Source: Desulfosporosinus cupriresistens (lineage in GTDB: Bacteria; Bacillota; Desulfitobacteriia; Desulfitobacteriales; Desulfitobacteriaceae). From it: DNA of 64,000 nt. The position numbers were made by a program, and so were the translations under genes. Of this stretch, positions 50,208 to 59,371 are shown one piece after another. Location: positions 1 to 64,000 of the forward strand of contig NZ_MASS01000013.1 in NCBI RefSeq assembly GCF_001707885.1, written 5' to 3'. The notes under the pieces were generated by a model. That model was not told the DNA's origin and did no database searches. It saw nothing but the letters and a program-made list of their open reading frames with translations. The first letter of the stretch is position 1, and every line of letters begins with the position of its first letter.

Positions 50208-52220
50208 CTAATTCTTTTCCAACTCCCCGAAATATCCTTTTAATCTTTCTGAAACAGCTGCATTAATGTTGACATGTCTTTCCCAGGTACTATTCCGTAT
50301 GTTAAAGCGTACAAGGACAGTATTGTTGCTGTTGTAATCAGTACTAGAATCAATATTTAATAATTCCTCAATCACTTCTCGCTCATTAATTTCTACTCTT
50401 TTGGGAATTACTGCTTGGTTTGGAGTTCTTGTACTATCTGCTTTTTCCAGCTCAACAGATTCAATGTCGTCCAATAAAAGTGCAAATCTGTCATAATACC
50501 CCTTGTTCTTAAGCCAATTTATCAGTGAGGTAAAACTGCTTTGAATTAAGATGTTTGTTTCTTTAGCATTATTGTCTAATACAGATATCCTTATATATTG
50601 GTCCTTTCCAGATATCATATCCTCATAGGGCATCTTAATTATTTCATTTTCCAGAAGTTCTGTGAATTCCTGAATATCCGTGTTTTCTGTGAGAATTACT
50701 GGCTTTTTGCCGCTGCGATAGTCGCTGAGTGTCAGCAATTTTATATCATCCGGCACTAGACCCATTGCCGGAAATCTAAATTTTTTATACTCAACGGATT
50801 CATATATCGGCTTAAGCAAAGCGGCATCATTCTGATCAGTTTCATTAATTTTGTATTGCCGAATGATATATCCTCCATTCTTCAGCGTATAAATTATATA
50901 ACGGGATGAGCCTTCCCCCTTGTTCCTTTCCTTTATTAAATGTCTCTGAAGTTCAGTAATTCCGGCAATATTCTCCTTGCTTTCTAGTAACAGGGGTTTG
51001 TTGTTTTCAAAGTATCCCTTCCCGTATCTATACTCCAGATATTCAGGTTTTTTTTCTTTTTCAAAATAAATCCACTCATCAAAGTTACTGCCAAAATAAA
51101 CCTTGTTTACTTCCTCAGGGTTTGGTACACGGTTAACAAAACCAAAAGCATCCAGTGATATACCTCCAAAAAGGATCAAAACTACAGCTAAATAGCACAG
51201 ATAACCCTTATAGAAATGCAAAACTTTGAAAGATTTATGGATCAAAATTTCCGCAACGAAGTACCCTAGAACCGAACCCAAAATATATCCGATAATCAGC
51301 AAGGGAAAGGATTGTCTGGAAAAACCACAAAAATAGGTTCCTCCAACCAGCATTAAACAGAACGTCATCCCATATTTAAATACCGGGTATAAGGCTGGAA
51401 ATGCAATAATGTCTCCGGCCGTTTCCAGCTTTCTATATTTATATACGAACCATCCCAGTACTAAAAACAGGACTGTTGCAATTATGTAAGTCATAAAGTA
51501 TCCAACAGTATACACGTCTCTCAAGGAGGTTCCATTGAGCAGCAAAAATAATGGATAATTATCCTCGATAAAAAGTGAATAGGAGGCATTACCAAATCCG
51601 TACAACAATTGCGCTAAACTAAATCTAAGCAAAGTATAAATTCCTACCGGCAGAATATGGACGATATAAGTGAATGCGATTTGAGCTACGGAAGATCCAG
51701 TAAACATACCTACAAATACAGCGATACTATAAAACAAAACATTGAAAAATGTATTGAATCCAAGCCACATAAAGATCTTAGGCAGAGTATAAAAGCTTCC
51801 CAGTACGGTCAAATAATTTAACAATATCATAATTAGACAATTTAGAACTGAAGGTATTAATAAAAGAACAAGGCCTGAAAAACAATGACTGACATAATGC
51901 GAGCTCCTTTTAAAGGGCAGGCTATGCATCATAACGGATGACTTGTCTACCTGTAAGTATCTGAAGATTAAAACTGCCATAACAACTGGCACAATACACA
52001 TTAGAATAATTTGAACCTCATCCTGTGAAAGATTTAGAGTTCTGTCTATATTGTCTTGGATCCATTGAGTTCTCTGCATGTCGATTTCCATGGTTTCCAT
52101 CAGGTGCCTGAAAGGAATATTAGCCATAAGAGCCAGTGTATAGAGAGCACTTACCCACCAATAACGTTTTAAATCACTTAATATCAAAGCTTTTTTAAAG
52201 AATGATATTTTGAATGTCAT
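50208..52220 (-). CDS. ABC-2-type transporter permease
   Basis: A 670-residue membrane protein. The first 360 residues contain about ten hydrophobic segments in the ABC-2 style (for example LILSDLKRYWWVSALYTLAL near the start and YLCYLAVVLILFGGISLDAF before the tail). The remaining 300 residues are mostly soluble, probably outside, and resemble no domain known to me. The ATG at 52220 follows AGGGGGA. It overlaps the ATPase gene by 26 bases, and a GntR/YtrA regulator leads the operon, as in the ytr-type antibiotic- or envelope-stress transporters of Firmicutes. Confidence 0.82.
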   Translation of the reverse strand: MTFKISFFKKALILSDLKRYWWVSALYTLALMANIPFRHLMETMEIDMQRTQWIQDNIDRTLNLSQDEVQIILMCIVPVVMAVLIFRYLQVDKSSVMMHSLPFKRSSHYVSHCFSGLVLLLIPSVLNCLIMILLNYLTVLGSFYTLPKIFMWLGFNTFFNVLFYSIAVFVGMFTGSSVAQIAFTYIVHILPVGIYTLLRFSLAQLLYGFGNASYSLFIEDNYPLFLLLNGTSLRDVYTVGYFMTYIIATVLFLVLGWFVYKYRKLETAGDIIAFPALYPVFKYGMTFCLMLVGGTYFCGFSRQSFPLLIIGYILGSVLGYFVAEILIHKSFKVLHFYKGYLCYLAVVLILFGGISLDAFGFVNRVPNPEEVNKVYFGSNFDEWIYFEKEKKPEYLEYRYGKGYFENNKPLLLESKENIAGITELQRHLIKERNKGEGSSRYIIYTLKNGGYIIRQYKINETDQNDAALLKPIYESVEYKKFRFPAMGLVPDDIKLLTLSDYRSGKKPVILTENTDIQEFTELLENEIIKMPYEDMISGKDQYIRISVLDNNAKETNILIQSSFTSLINWLKNKGYYDRFALLLDDIESVELEKADSTRTPNQAVIPKRVEINEREVIEELLNIDSSTDYNSNNTVLVRFNIRNSTWERHVNINAAVSERLKGYFGELEKN

Positions 52221-53094
52221 AACCCATTCCCCCTAATTCATAAATAAATATTTCTTCAAGTGTCAGAGGAAGTACATCCAAAATAACTGGATTAGCTAAT
52301 TTCACCTTTTGTAACAACTCATGCTTATCCCCTCTGGCAATCAGCAACAGGATGCTTCCTGTCTGTGTTCTGTGCAGAACCTCCGGACCTTCAAGGAATC
52401 CTGCTGGAATTTCAGCAGAAAATGCCAGCTGAAACTTGTGAACATCCGATTTCATATCATCCAGTTCTCTCTCAACAACGATTTTCCCATTGTGAAGTAT
52501 TCCGATATGATCACAAACATCTTCTAGTTCTCTCAGATTGTGGGATGATACTAATACGGTTACCTGCCTTTCAGCTACATCCTGAAGTATAAGGTTCCAT
52601 ACCTTTTTGCGCATGACAGGATCAAGACCATCGACAGGTTCATCAAGGATCATAACCCTCGGCATTGTGCAAATTCCCAACCAGAAGGCCACCTGTTTCT
52701 GCATTCCTTTAGACAGTTTGACAACCCTTCTCTTGCTGTTTATAGGGAATACCTGCTTTAATTGCTCGTATCTGTTCCAATTCCATTCAGGATAAGTTTT
52801 CGAGTAAAACTTTGCTGTTTCATCAATGCTGTATTGAGAAAAAAAGTACAAATCGTCAGGAATGTATACCATTTGAGCCTTAACCTCAGGAGTTTCGTAG
52901 ACTGGTTGATTATCAATCGTCACTATTCCTTGATCCTGACGATATAATCCAGTTAAATGTTTAATCAGAGTAGTTTTACCGGCACCATTAGGCCCTAGCA
53001 GACCATAGACTGATGCCTTCTTGACCCTCAAATTCAGATCATCCAGAACTTTATATTTGCCAAAGGATTTCGTTAGTTTTTGGGCCTCAATCAT
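52195..53094 (-). CDS. ABC transporter ATP-binding protein
   Basis: A 299-residue ATPase that would power the permease coded just downstream. Walker A is GLLGPNGAGKTTLIKHLTGL, the signature VVKLSKGMQKQVAFWLGICT (LSKGM in place of LSGGQ, common in ABC-2 drug or bacitracin-type exporters), Walker B VMILDEPVDGLDP, and the H-loop in VLVSSHNLRELED. The C-terminal 80 residues are the regulatory extension of that group. ATG at 53094 lies after GGAGGCAAAGGGA. It overlaps the regulator's stop by eight bases, so the three genes form one operon. Confidence 0.92.
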   Translation of the reverse strand: MIEAQKLTKSFGKYKVLDDLNLRVKKASVYGLLGPNGAGKTTLIKHLTGLYRQDQGIVTIDNQPVYETPEVKAQMVYIPDDLYFFSQYSIDETAKFYSKTYPEWNWNRYEQLKQVFPINSKRRVVKLSKGMQKQVAFWLGICTMPRVMILDEPVDGLDPVMRKKVWNLILQDVAERQVTVLVSSHNLRELEDVCDHIGILHNGKIVVERELDDMKSDVHKFQLAFSAEIPAGFLEGPEVLHRTQTGSILLLIARGDKHELLQKVKLANPVILDVLPLTLEEIFIYELGGMGYDIQNIIL

Positions 53095-53473
53095 TTTCCC
53101 TTTGCCTCCCTCTACTATATATTTCCTCAATTCTGCAAATGAGCTGCTCCTTTGGAATATTCATGTAGGCCAGCTCTGAGACTAGTTTGTCGATCTCCAG
53201 TATTAATTCATCCTTTCTTGCTTGATTGAGTTTACTGTTTATAGGGGTTACAAAACTTCCTTTGGCCCGGATGGAGTATATGTATCCTTCGAGCTCAAGT
53301 TCTTTGTAGGCCTTATGAATGGTATTGGGGTTAATTGTGAGGGACTGGGCCATCTCACGAACAGATGGAACCCTCTCATTAGGTTTCAATACTCCGCTAA
53401 TAATGAGTGCTTTCATCTTATCCTTAATCTGTTCGTACAAAGGGCTATGATCCATATAATCCAATTGAAACAT
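53087..53473 (-). CDS. GntR-family (YtrA-type) regulator
   Basis: A 128-residue short GntR regulator. The winged helix opens MDHSPLYEQIKDKMKALIIS and continues with VPSVREMAQSLTINPNTIHK AYKELE, ending in YIYSIRAKGSFVTP. The C-terminal part is only a 40-residue helix pair, as in YtrA, which controls ABC transporters and lacks a large effector domain. ATG 53473 lies after GGGTGG; a GTG nine bases earlier is possible. It heads the regulator-ATPase-permease operon and probably represses it. ACTGTA direct repeats lie just upstream. Confidence 0.88.
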   Translation of the reverse strand: MFQLDYMDHSPLYEQIKDKMKALIISGVLKPNERVPSVREMAQSLTINPNTIHKAYKELELEGYIYSIRAKGSFVTPINSKLNQARKDELILEIDKLVSELAYMNIPKEQLICRIEEIYSRGRQREND

Positions 53474-53500
53474 AGTTACCACCCGTCTGTTCTATATTCA

Positions 53501-53552
53501 TTAGTACAGTTAATACAGTTTGTATGCTAGCAGGAATTTCCTTTATTGTCAA
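53501..53552 (-). promoter_or_regulatory. promoter and possible operator of the GntR operon
   Basis: On the minus strand TTGACA (53552-53547) and TAGCAT (53529-53524) are 17 bases apart. Immediately downstream ACTGTA occurs twice (ACTGTATTAACTGTA), which may be the regulator's site. Confidence 0.5.
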
Positions 53553-53668
53553 TAGGCAATAAAATGTGCGTCGTCTGCCCAACGCCAGATATTATTAGCC
53601 TTCACTTTATTGCTATAAACCAAGAAATTTGCTATTTTAGATAGGCAGCTTAGAGGAGGAATAACGTG

Positions 53669-54832
53669 ATGAAGAAAAACGATGTCTCAAGTATTAGAAA
53701 AGAATTTAAATTAGATAATCCGAAATTAAAACTCGAAGAAGTTGTAGGTATTTACGTTAAGGGGGATATAAAGCAAATCATCGGGTTCGAAAAAGAGTAT
53801 TTTGACAGGATGGATACAGAGAAGCAAGACCTTTATCTCAAAAATTTCAAAAAGCTTCTAACCGGACAACTTGACTCCAAACTATTTGAACTTGAATTTT
53901 CGGACAATAAATTAGGACAAAACCCTACCCAAAGAGCGTTAATTGATACACTCCACGCCACTAATTTTATCGAACAAACTGAGGAAATAGCGCTTAAAGT
54001 TATCAACAACTGTGATTATCCAAGTGATTTTATGATTTCCTTTTTACGAGGTGAGGTCTTTAAACCGATGCGGACGGAAAGAGGAGAAGATGAGTCAGGC
54101 CTGGATGACGTAGTATTCTCCTTTAAATTTTTTATGGCATGTGTTAATCCCGTAACAATCCCTAAAACTGCCCTCAGATTTGATTTTGAAGGTAAAGCCT
54201 TTAAAGCTGATATTCCAATGGATGTCAATATTAACTTAACTACTCCCTTAGACGGATTTATATTTCCCTCATGGAATGATAATTCCGCAGATGTTAATTG
54301 TGTCGTTTATTACTCAAATAAAGCGAATACCCCAAACCTGGAGTTTTTAGCAAAGGTCTTAGAATGCGATCTCCATTCAACAGCTCAAACAGAAAAAGCT
54401 CAATTTCTTGAAATTGTTCAAGAAGTTGCAGGTAAAGAGATTGAAGCTGAGAAGATAGCCAACATCTATGAGAGCGTCAACTACATTTTAACGCGGAATG
54501 AGGAAGAAGAAAGCAGTGAAATCGCCAGTGTTGGCTTGAAGGATATGGAAAAGATTCTTCAAGCCAGCGGCGTTGAAACTACTCAGAGTTTAGAGACAGC
54601 TTTCCTGAAAATCACTGGGACGGATAAGTATGAGTTTAAAGCATCAAACATCGTCCCTAACTTTACAGGAAAATCCATAAAAATCGAAAATAATACAGTG
54701 AGCATTTCCGTAAGTCCCCAAGACCTAAAAAACATTAAGCAAGTCAAGAAAGATGGCAAGCGGTACTTACTGATTGAAATTGATGAGACAGCAAACCTCG
54801 AAGGTTTTGAATTAAGCACTGAGGCGATTTAA
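53669..54832 (+). CDS. DUF4317-family protein
   Basis: A 387-residue protein of DUF4317, found mainly in Clostridia and of unknown function. The N terminus MKKNDVSSIRKEFKLDNPKL and the later YFDRMDTEKQDLYLKNFKKL LTG region are typical. It has no signal peptide or membrane segment and contains alternating acidic and hydrophobic stretches. I chose the ATG at 53669; a GTG directly before it is possible. GAGGAGG stands nine bases upstream. It is a single-gene unit ended by a strong terminator. Confidence 0.8.
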   Translation: MKKNDVSSIRKEFKLDNPKLKLEEVVGIYVKGDIKQIIGFEKEYFDRMDTEKQDLYLKNFKKLLTGQLDSKLFELEFSDNKLGQNPTQRALIDTLHATNFIEQTEEIALKVINNCDYPSDFMISFLRGEVFKPMRTERGEDESGLDDVVFSFKFFMACVNPVTIPKTALRFDFEGKAFKADIPMDVNINLTTPLDGFIFPSWNDNSADVNCVVYYSNKANTPNLEFLAKVLECDLHSTAQTEKAQFLEIVQEVAGKEIEAEKIANIYESVNYILTRNEEEESSEIASVGLKDMEKILQASGVETTQSLETAFLKITGTDKYEFKASNIVPNFTGKSIKIENNTVSISVSPQDLKNIKQVKKDGKRYLLIEIDETANLEGFELSTEAI

Positions 54833-54888
54833 TCAGGAGAAAGACTTAGCCCATAACCACTGGGTAGGCATTGTGAAGAGGACCTATT

Positions 54889-54932
54889 AAAAAAAGTAAG
54901 CAGGATAGCTATTAACTCCTGCTTACTTTTTT
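54889..54932. terminator. bidirectional intrinsic terminator
   Basis: Arms AAAAAAGTAAGCAGGA and TCCTGCTTACTTTTTT flank an 11-base loop and give T-runs on both strands. It serves the DUF4317 gene and the convergent selenoprotein gene. Confidence 0.9.
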
Positions 54933-54965
54933 CTTGTTAAAAAAGCGGACTCATATATGCTTACT

Positions 54966-55322
54966 TCAAAATATTTTTGAAGGGTCTTTAATCTTCATTC
55001 CTGCCTTGAATCCAATAATCAGTTCGTTGTTCCCTACAACTAAGGGTCTGATCATTGCTTTTGGATTGGCGGCCAGGAAATTCGCAACAGCCAATTCGTT
55101 GGACTCCTCAAGTTCCTTCCCTAGATCCTTGTAAGTTTTGCTCTTCTTGTTAAGGAGACCCTGAACCGTAATCCCCCCGAGTTTTGCTAAGTCAAACAAT
55201 TCATCGACTGAGAGAGGGTTTTTAACAATGTTTCGATACTCAAACTTAACATTTTCTTGCAGAAGACCCGCTTCTGCTTTACGACAAGTCGTTCACTGTG
55301 GAAAACAATAGAATGTATACAT
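54966..55322 (-). CDS. ArsC/Spx-family selenoprotein with U-x-x-C active site
   Basis: A 118-residue protein of the ArsC/Spx/YffB thioredoxin-fold family. GAGGAGG eight bases before the ATG at 55322 fixes the start; codon 10 is TGA (55295-55293). The opening reads MYTFYCFPQ-U-TTCRKAEAGL, where the family has x-C-x-x-C-R-K: the catalytic Cys is replaced by selenocysteine. The rest (FEYRNIVKNPLSVDEL, LLNKKSKTYKDL, NPKAMIRPLVV) agrees with the family over its full normal length. A 19-base hairpin with a GGGUCU-like apex follows the TGA at SECIS distance. Arsenate reduction or a general selenol reductase role are both possible; the three residues after U exclude a typical Spx regulator. Confidence 0.88.
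55259..55277 (-). promoter_or_regulatory. SECIS-like hairpin of the ArsC/Spx selenoprotein
   Basis: On the minus strand GCAGAAG and CTTCTGC pair perfectly around CGGGT, beginning 15 bases after the UGA. The GGTCT at the apex is shared with the well-studied SECIS of E. coli fdhF. Confidence 0.75.
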
Positions 55323-55414
55323 TTGTTTCTCCTCCTCGCAAGCTTCTATTTCTAACCCTGGGTTATGTTACAGACTTGGCAGTGATATAATTCGAAGAAA
55401 ACCATTGATTATTG

Positions 55415-55555
55415 GGGAGCGGCGCTGTTTACGGTATGGCCCAAGGGTTGCACGTGGTTTTTATTTTAGTATTCGCCATTTCAGTGGTAACTTTAATGAT
55501 AAGCGCTTTACTACCCTCGCATCGCAGTATTATAGCTCAGCAAAATGCCGATTAA
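55415..55555 (+). pseudogene. C-terminal fragment of an MFS (DHA2-type) transporter
   Basis: A 46-codon frame without a start reads GMAQGLHVVFILVFAISVVT and LMISALLPSHRSIIAQQNAD, ending in TAA. This is the last membrane segment of EmrB/QacA-type drug exporters, which characteristically end in ...LLPSH. The remainder of the gene is missing. Confidence 0.6.
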
Positions 55556-55579
55556 GATAAAACTTAAACTAAGTATATT

Positions 55580-56167
55580 TTATTTAGAGACAAAGCGATT
55601 ATCTTGTACCCAAAAACGCCAAGGATAGTGTACAGCTTCTCCTCTGTTATGGATACCAATTCTCGGACCAACTGCAATGGGTCCGATTTCTTTTCCTTCT
55701 GCGATAAATAGTGGATACTCAAACATCGCTCTCCCGTAATCTTCCTTTACTATACCTAGGGATTTCGTTAATTTTCCTGGTCCATTGGTTAGCTCTAGTT
55801 CCTTTTTCTCTTTTCCGCGCCGTTGATACATCAGGTCAATTCCGCAACATGGTTCTAGTGCTCTAATTAATACCGCCTCCGGACACCCGATCTCTCCACT
55901 AACCACGTTAATAAGGCAATGGGTATGCATAACATAAGTATAGACATACCCAGGTGGTCCAAACATTACTTCAGTTCTTTTAGTCCTTCGATTTCCAAAA
56001 CCATGTGCCGCACGATCTTCAGGTCCTATGTAGGCTTCGGTTTCTACTATCCATCCTGACGCCATACCTAACTCTGTTTCTTTAACAAGCAATTTTCCCA
56101 ACAAAGCACGAGCTAAACTAAGCGTGGGTTGTTGGAAAAACGAATAGCTTAGTGGTTGAAATACCAT
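55580..56167 (-). CDS. DNA-3-methyladenine glycosylase (AAG/MPG family)
   Basis: A 195-residue base-excision repair enzyme of the mammalian AAG type. Signs: ARALLGKLLVKETELGMASG, the catalytic Glu in IVETEAYIGPEDRAAHGFGN, RRTKRTEVMFGPPGYVYTYV with the intercalating Tyr, and LTNGPGKLTKSLGI. It excises 3-methyladenine, hypoxanthine and related bases. ATG 56167 is preferred, eight bases after GAGG; an upstream in-frame ATG adds ten residues. Single-gene unit between the selenoprotein region and an AAA ATPase gene. Confidence 0.93.
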   Translation of the reverse strand: MVFQPLSYSFFQQPTLSLARALLGKLLVKETELGMASGWIVETEAYIGPEDRAAHGFGNRRTKRTEVMFGPPGYVYTYVMHTHCLINVVSGEIGCPEAVLIRALEPCCGIDLMYQRRGKEKKELELTNGPGKLTKSLGIVKEDYGRAMFEYPLFIAEGKEIGPIAVGPRIGIHNRGEAVHYPWRFWVQDNRFVSK

Positions 56168-56299
56168 AGTCTTTACCTCATTATCTCCATAACCCATAGA
56201 TGCTGCTCCGTATTAAAGTTTTCCTTTCAGAAGAGCTTAAAGGATTTGAATCCCTATCTTTTCTACAGATAACCCTACGTTACTAGAAGTAAAAAAAGC

Positions 56300-57052
56300 T
56301 TATTCTAGCAGTTCTTTTAGCATCTTCTTGGTGTTATTAATAAAAGCACGCGTAACTTGATAATGTTCAGTATCCTCATACGTTACCGTTTCAATACCTT
56401 CTTTAATTTCGTATATCCGGGCCTTGGGATAGGCCATTATTATTGGCGAATGGGTTGCAATAATAAACTGAGACCCTTCCTCAACTAATTCATGCATTAT
56501 GGAAAGCATCGCCATTTGCCGCGTTGGCGATAAGGCAGCTTCAGGTTCGTCCAGAATGTATATACCATTACCACTGAATCTATTTTGAAATAAAGCAAAA
56601 AATGACTCTCCATGTGATTGCTGATGTAGTGATATGCCGCCATAGGACTTAATTATTGGTGGTCCGCCGAAAGGTTCTGAATCCAAGTCATCTATATTTG
56701 AGGCGAAATTATAAAAGCTTTCTGCTCGTAAAAAAAATCCATCCCGAGGTCTTTTGGTGCCTTTAACAACTTTAATATAATTATTCAGCTTAGAATGTGT
56801 AGCTTTGGACGTAAAATTAAAATTCTTGGTTCCACCTTCAGCATTAAATCCATAGGCTACGGCTATTGATTCTAAGATTGTTGACTTTCCGGAGCCATTT
56901 TCTCCAATAATAAACGTTACTTGCGGATGAAATGATAACCTATGTAAATTCTTGATCGCTGGTAGCTTAAAAGGATATTCAGAAAATGATGGAACTTTTT
57001 CTCTATCTAATTCGATATATCTTATGTACTGTTTGATACTATTTAGGTCCAT
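56300..57052 (-). CDS. AAA-type ATPase (ABC-like, AAA_21 group)
   Basis: A 250-residue ATPase with an SMC/ABC-type head. Walker A is VTFIIGENGSGKSTILESIA, the signature-like SLHQQSHGESFFALF, Walker B GIYILDEPEAALSPTRQM and the H-loop in FIIATHSPIIMAYP. The short distance between Walker A and the signature means no long coiled coil. Such proteins can act alone or as partners of a nuclease in defence, but no partner gene is adjacent. ATG 57052 follows AGGAG by eight bases; a GTG right before it is possible. Confidence 0.85.
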   Translation of the reverse strand: MDLNSIKQYIRYIELDREKVPSFSEYPFKLPAIKNLHRLSFHPQVTFIIGENGSGKSTILESIAVAYGFNAEGGTKNFNFTSKATHSKLNNYIKVVKGTKRPRDGFFLRAESFYNFASNIDDLDSEPFGGPPIIKSYGGISLHQQSHGESFFALFQNRFSGNGIYILDEPEAALSPTRQMAMLSIMHELVEEGSQFIIATHSPIIMAYPKARIYEIKEGIETVTYEDTEHYQVTRAFINNTKKMLKELLE

Positions 57053-57256
57053 CACATCATCTCCTAAGACTATAGTAACTCCAACCGCGCCGACTTAGCA
57101 GAGTGTTAATGTATTACGTCTAAATGTCTTATTGATTTAAAAACGAATAGCTACGTTATAACTTTGTATTAAACAAAAATTATATGTTATAATTTCTTTC
57201 AAGTTTAGGATAGAAAGATGCTATTAAAGTTTTATTAAAAGTTAAAAGGAGTCTTT

Positions 57257-58486
57257 ATGCAGAATAATTTGTTAGAAAAATATGCTCAGCTCATCGTCAG
57301 AACAGGCATCAACCTCCAAGAGAAACAAACGCTTGTAATTTCTGCTCCCATCGAATGTGCTCCCTTCACACGCCTGATCGCTGAAAAGGCTTATCAAGAA
57401 GGCGCACGAGATGTTGTAATCCAATGGCGTGATGAATTATCTTCCAAGATCCGCTTTCTCCATGCACCGGAAGAGATTTTTGAGGAATTTCCTGAATGGC
57501 AGAAGGAATTTTACCTTTCCTATGTCCATCAGGGAGCCGCTTTCTTGAGCATAGCCGCCTCAGACCCCGAGCTATTCAAAGATGTCAATCCCGAACGAAT
57601 CACCAAATCTCAAAAAGCAAGCAATACAGCCCTTAAAGCTTACCGAGATCGGCTTATGAGCAACAAAAATACCTGGTGCGTTGTCTCAGTACCGACCGTG
57701 TCTTGGTCCAAGAAAGTTTTTCCGCACCTTTCTGAGGAAGAGTCCATGGAAAAGCTCTGGGATGTCATCTTCAAGACAGTACGTGTCAACACTGAGAATC
57801 CTATTATTTCTTGGGAAGAGCATAAAGCGAATCTTAAACGCCGCATGGATTGTTTGAATTCGCTAGCCTTAAAGTCCCTCCATTATAAAAATTCCTTAGG
57901 GACTAACTTGAACATTGAGCTTCCTGAAAATCATATTTGGCTGGGCGGCTCTGAGTTTACTCCTGAAGGGATAGAGTTTATTGCTAACATGCCTACGGAA
58001 GAGGTATTTACGTTGCCTAAAAAGACAGGAGTGAATGGCAAAGTCATCAGTTCGATGCCTTTAAACTATAATGGAAACCTGATAGAGAACTTTTCCATGA
58101 CGTTTAAGGAGGGCAAGGTAGTAGATTTTAGTGCGAAAAAAGGCTACGAAACTCTAAAGTCAATTATCGAGACCGATGAAGGCTCACATTTTCTCGGAGA
58201 GGTCGCTTTGGTCCCCTATGATTCTCCAATCTCAAATTCCAAGATCTTATTTTACAACACTCTCTTCGATGAGAATGCCTCCTGCCATTTAGCGTTCGGA
58301 AAAGCCTATCCTGTATGTATGAAAAATAGCGAGAAGATGACCCGCGACGACTTCTTGGCACTAGGCATCAACGAGTCTCTAGTGCATGTAGACTTTATGA
58401 TCGGAACAAGCGACCTGGAAATCCTAGGAATGACTTTAGACGGTAAGAAGATTCCGATCTTTCGCAACGGCAACTTCGCACTGTGA
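57257..58486 (+). CDS. M29-family aminopeptidase
   Basis: A 409-residue metallo-aminopeptidase of the thermophilic aminopeptidase T/AmpS family, which removes N-terminal residues using two metal ions. It starts LLEKYAQLIVRTGINLQEKQ and has VISAPIECAPFTRLIAEKAY. Metal ligands are in FIANMPTEEVFTLPKKTGVN, GSHFLGEVALVPYDSPIS, CHLAFGKAYP and VHVDFMIGTSDLEILG, complete with the expected Glu, His and Asp. AAAAGGAG precedes the ATG by six bases. It is a single-gene unit, probably cytoplasmic as it has no signal peptide. Confidence 0.93.
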   Translation: MQNNLLEKYAQLIVRTGINLQEKQTLVISAPIECAPFTRLIAEKAYQEGARDVVIQWRDELSSKIRFLHAPEEIFEEFPEWQKEFYLSYVHQGAAFLSIAASDPELFKDVNPERITKSQKASNTALKAYRDRLMSNKNTWCVVSVPTVSWSKKVFPHLSEEESMEKLWDVIFKTVRVNTENPIISWEEHKANLKRRMDCLNSLALKSLHYKNSLGTNLNIELPENHIWLGGSEFTPEGIEFIANMPTEEVFTLPKKTGVNGKVISSMPLNYNGNLIENFSMTFKEGKVVDFSAKKGYETLKSIIETDEGSHFLGEVALVPYDSPISNSKILFYNTLFDENASCHLAFGKAYPVCMKNSEKMTRDDFLALGINESLVHVDFMIGTSDLEILGMTLDGKKIPIFRNGNFAL

Positions 58487-58561
58487 CCTTATTCTAGCTG
58501 AGATTATTTCTGTTAAACGGTCTTTTCTCGCCCAATACTGCTTTGTGCCTTGGAGAGCAAT

Positions 58562-59089
58562 CTATCCCCTGTATTTCTTAGCTAATCCTTTTAAGAAATT
58601 TCTGGCGTATTTGTCACCACACTCTTTATAATTCTTATGTCCTTCCTTTCTTAAAAGAGCACCTAATTCACCTTTAGTTATGATGACTCCTGTTTCTGCT
58701 AATATGTCGATCATCTCTTCACTGGTGAGTGATAGCGCTATTTTCAATTTCTTAAGCAAGATATTATTAGGTTTTTCATTATTCTTAAGTTCTGGTCTTT
58801 CAGGTTGACCTGGTTTTGCCTCTTGCTTCCCTCTTTTGAAGATAATCAAACCATTTAAAAAGGACTCTAGCATACTGTTCTTGCACTTTATATTCTCTTC
58901 CTGATCATCTATTTCGTCATGAGCGTCAACCTCATTATTGTAGCGGTAAGTTTCTTTTGATTTTATGAGTAACTTTCTCACTACTTCTTCCGTTACTTCA
59001 GTGTCACCAAGTTTAAATATCTCTACCATATCCCTATCCCTTATATCTAACGCATATCTTAATCTAATTAATATATCATTATTATCCAC
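58562..59089 (-). CDS. DUF1456 (YehS-like) protein
   Basis: A 175-residue protein with two related DUF1456 units: NDILIRLRYALDIRDRDMVE (residues 4-23) and NILLKKLKIALSLTSEEMID (about 108-127), each followed by a short helix, with TEEVVRKLLIK and TKGELGALLRKEGHKNY. The linker (50-105) is charged and variable. The family is of unknown function. The ATG at 59089 follows AGGATTACA. It is a single-gene unit. Confidence 0.85.
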   Translation of the reverse strand: MDNNDILIRLRYALDIRDRDMVEIFKLGDTEVTEEVVRKLLIKSKETYRYNNEVDAHDEIDDQEENIKCKNSMLESFLNGLIIFKRGKQEAKPGQPERPELKNNEKPNNILLKKLKIALSLTSEEMIDILAETGVIITKGELGALLRKEGHKNYKECGDKYARNFLKGLAKKYRG

Positions 59090-59371
59090 TGTAATCCTCC
59101 TAAATTTTCTTAAACGATACTTCCATTATAACATGAATAGTTTAGAACCCACGACTTTCAAGAATAGTTGGATAAGCATTGCATGTTGTTACCCCTACTG
59201 TCACCAACAAGAAGAGGTAGTTCCTGAACAAATTCTAATTTGCAATGGCCATGACCACGGAAAAGGATAGACGACTTGACGCCCCTGTATAGGGGCGTCA
59301 TTTTCTTTGTATTAAGTTAACTGAGCGATTTTCGATCAACCCATATTCCGTTGAGTTTTTCTGATGCTGCC
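59090..59371. other. intergenic stretch with terminator hairpin
   Basis: ACGCCCC and GGGGCGT at 59280-59299 flank a TGTATA loop and are followed by CATTTTCTTT, a probable terminator. A plus-strand frame (59135-59270) reads MNSLEPTTFKNSWISIACCY and ends soon; I cannot support it as a gene. Confidence 0.55.

Noticed and set aside
54966-55199. A 77-residue protein starting at 55199
   Set aside because: It is the C-terminal part of the ArsC/Spx-like selenoprotein that begins at 55322.
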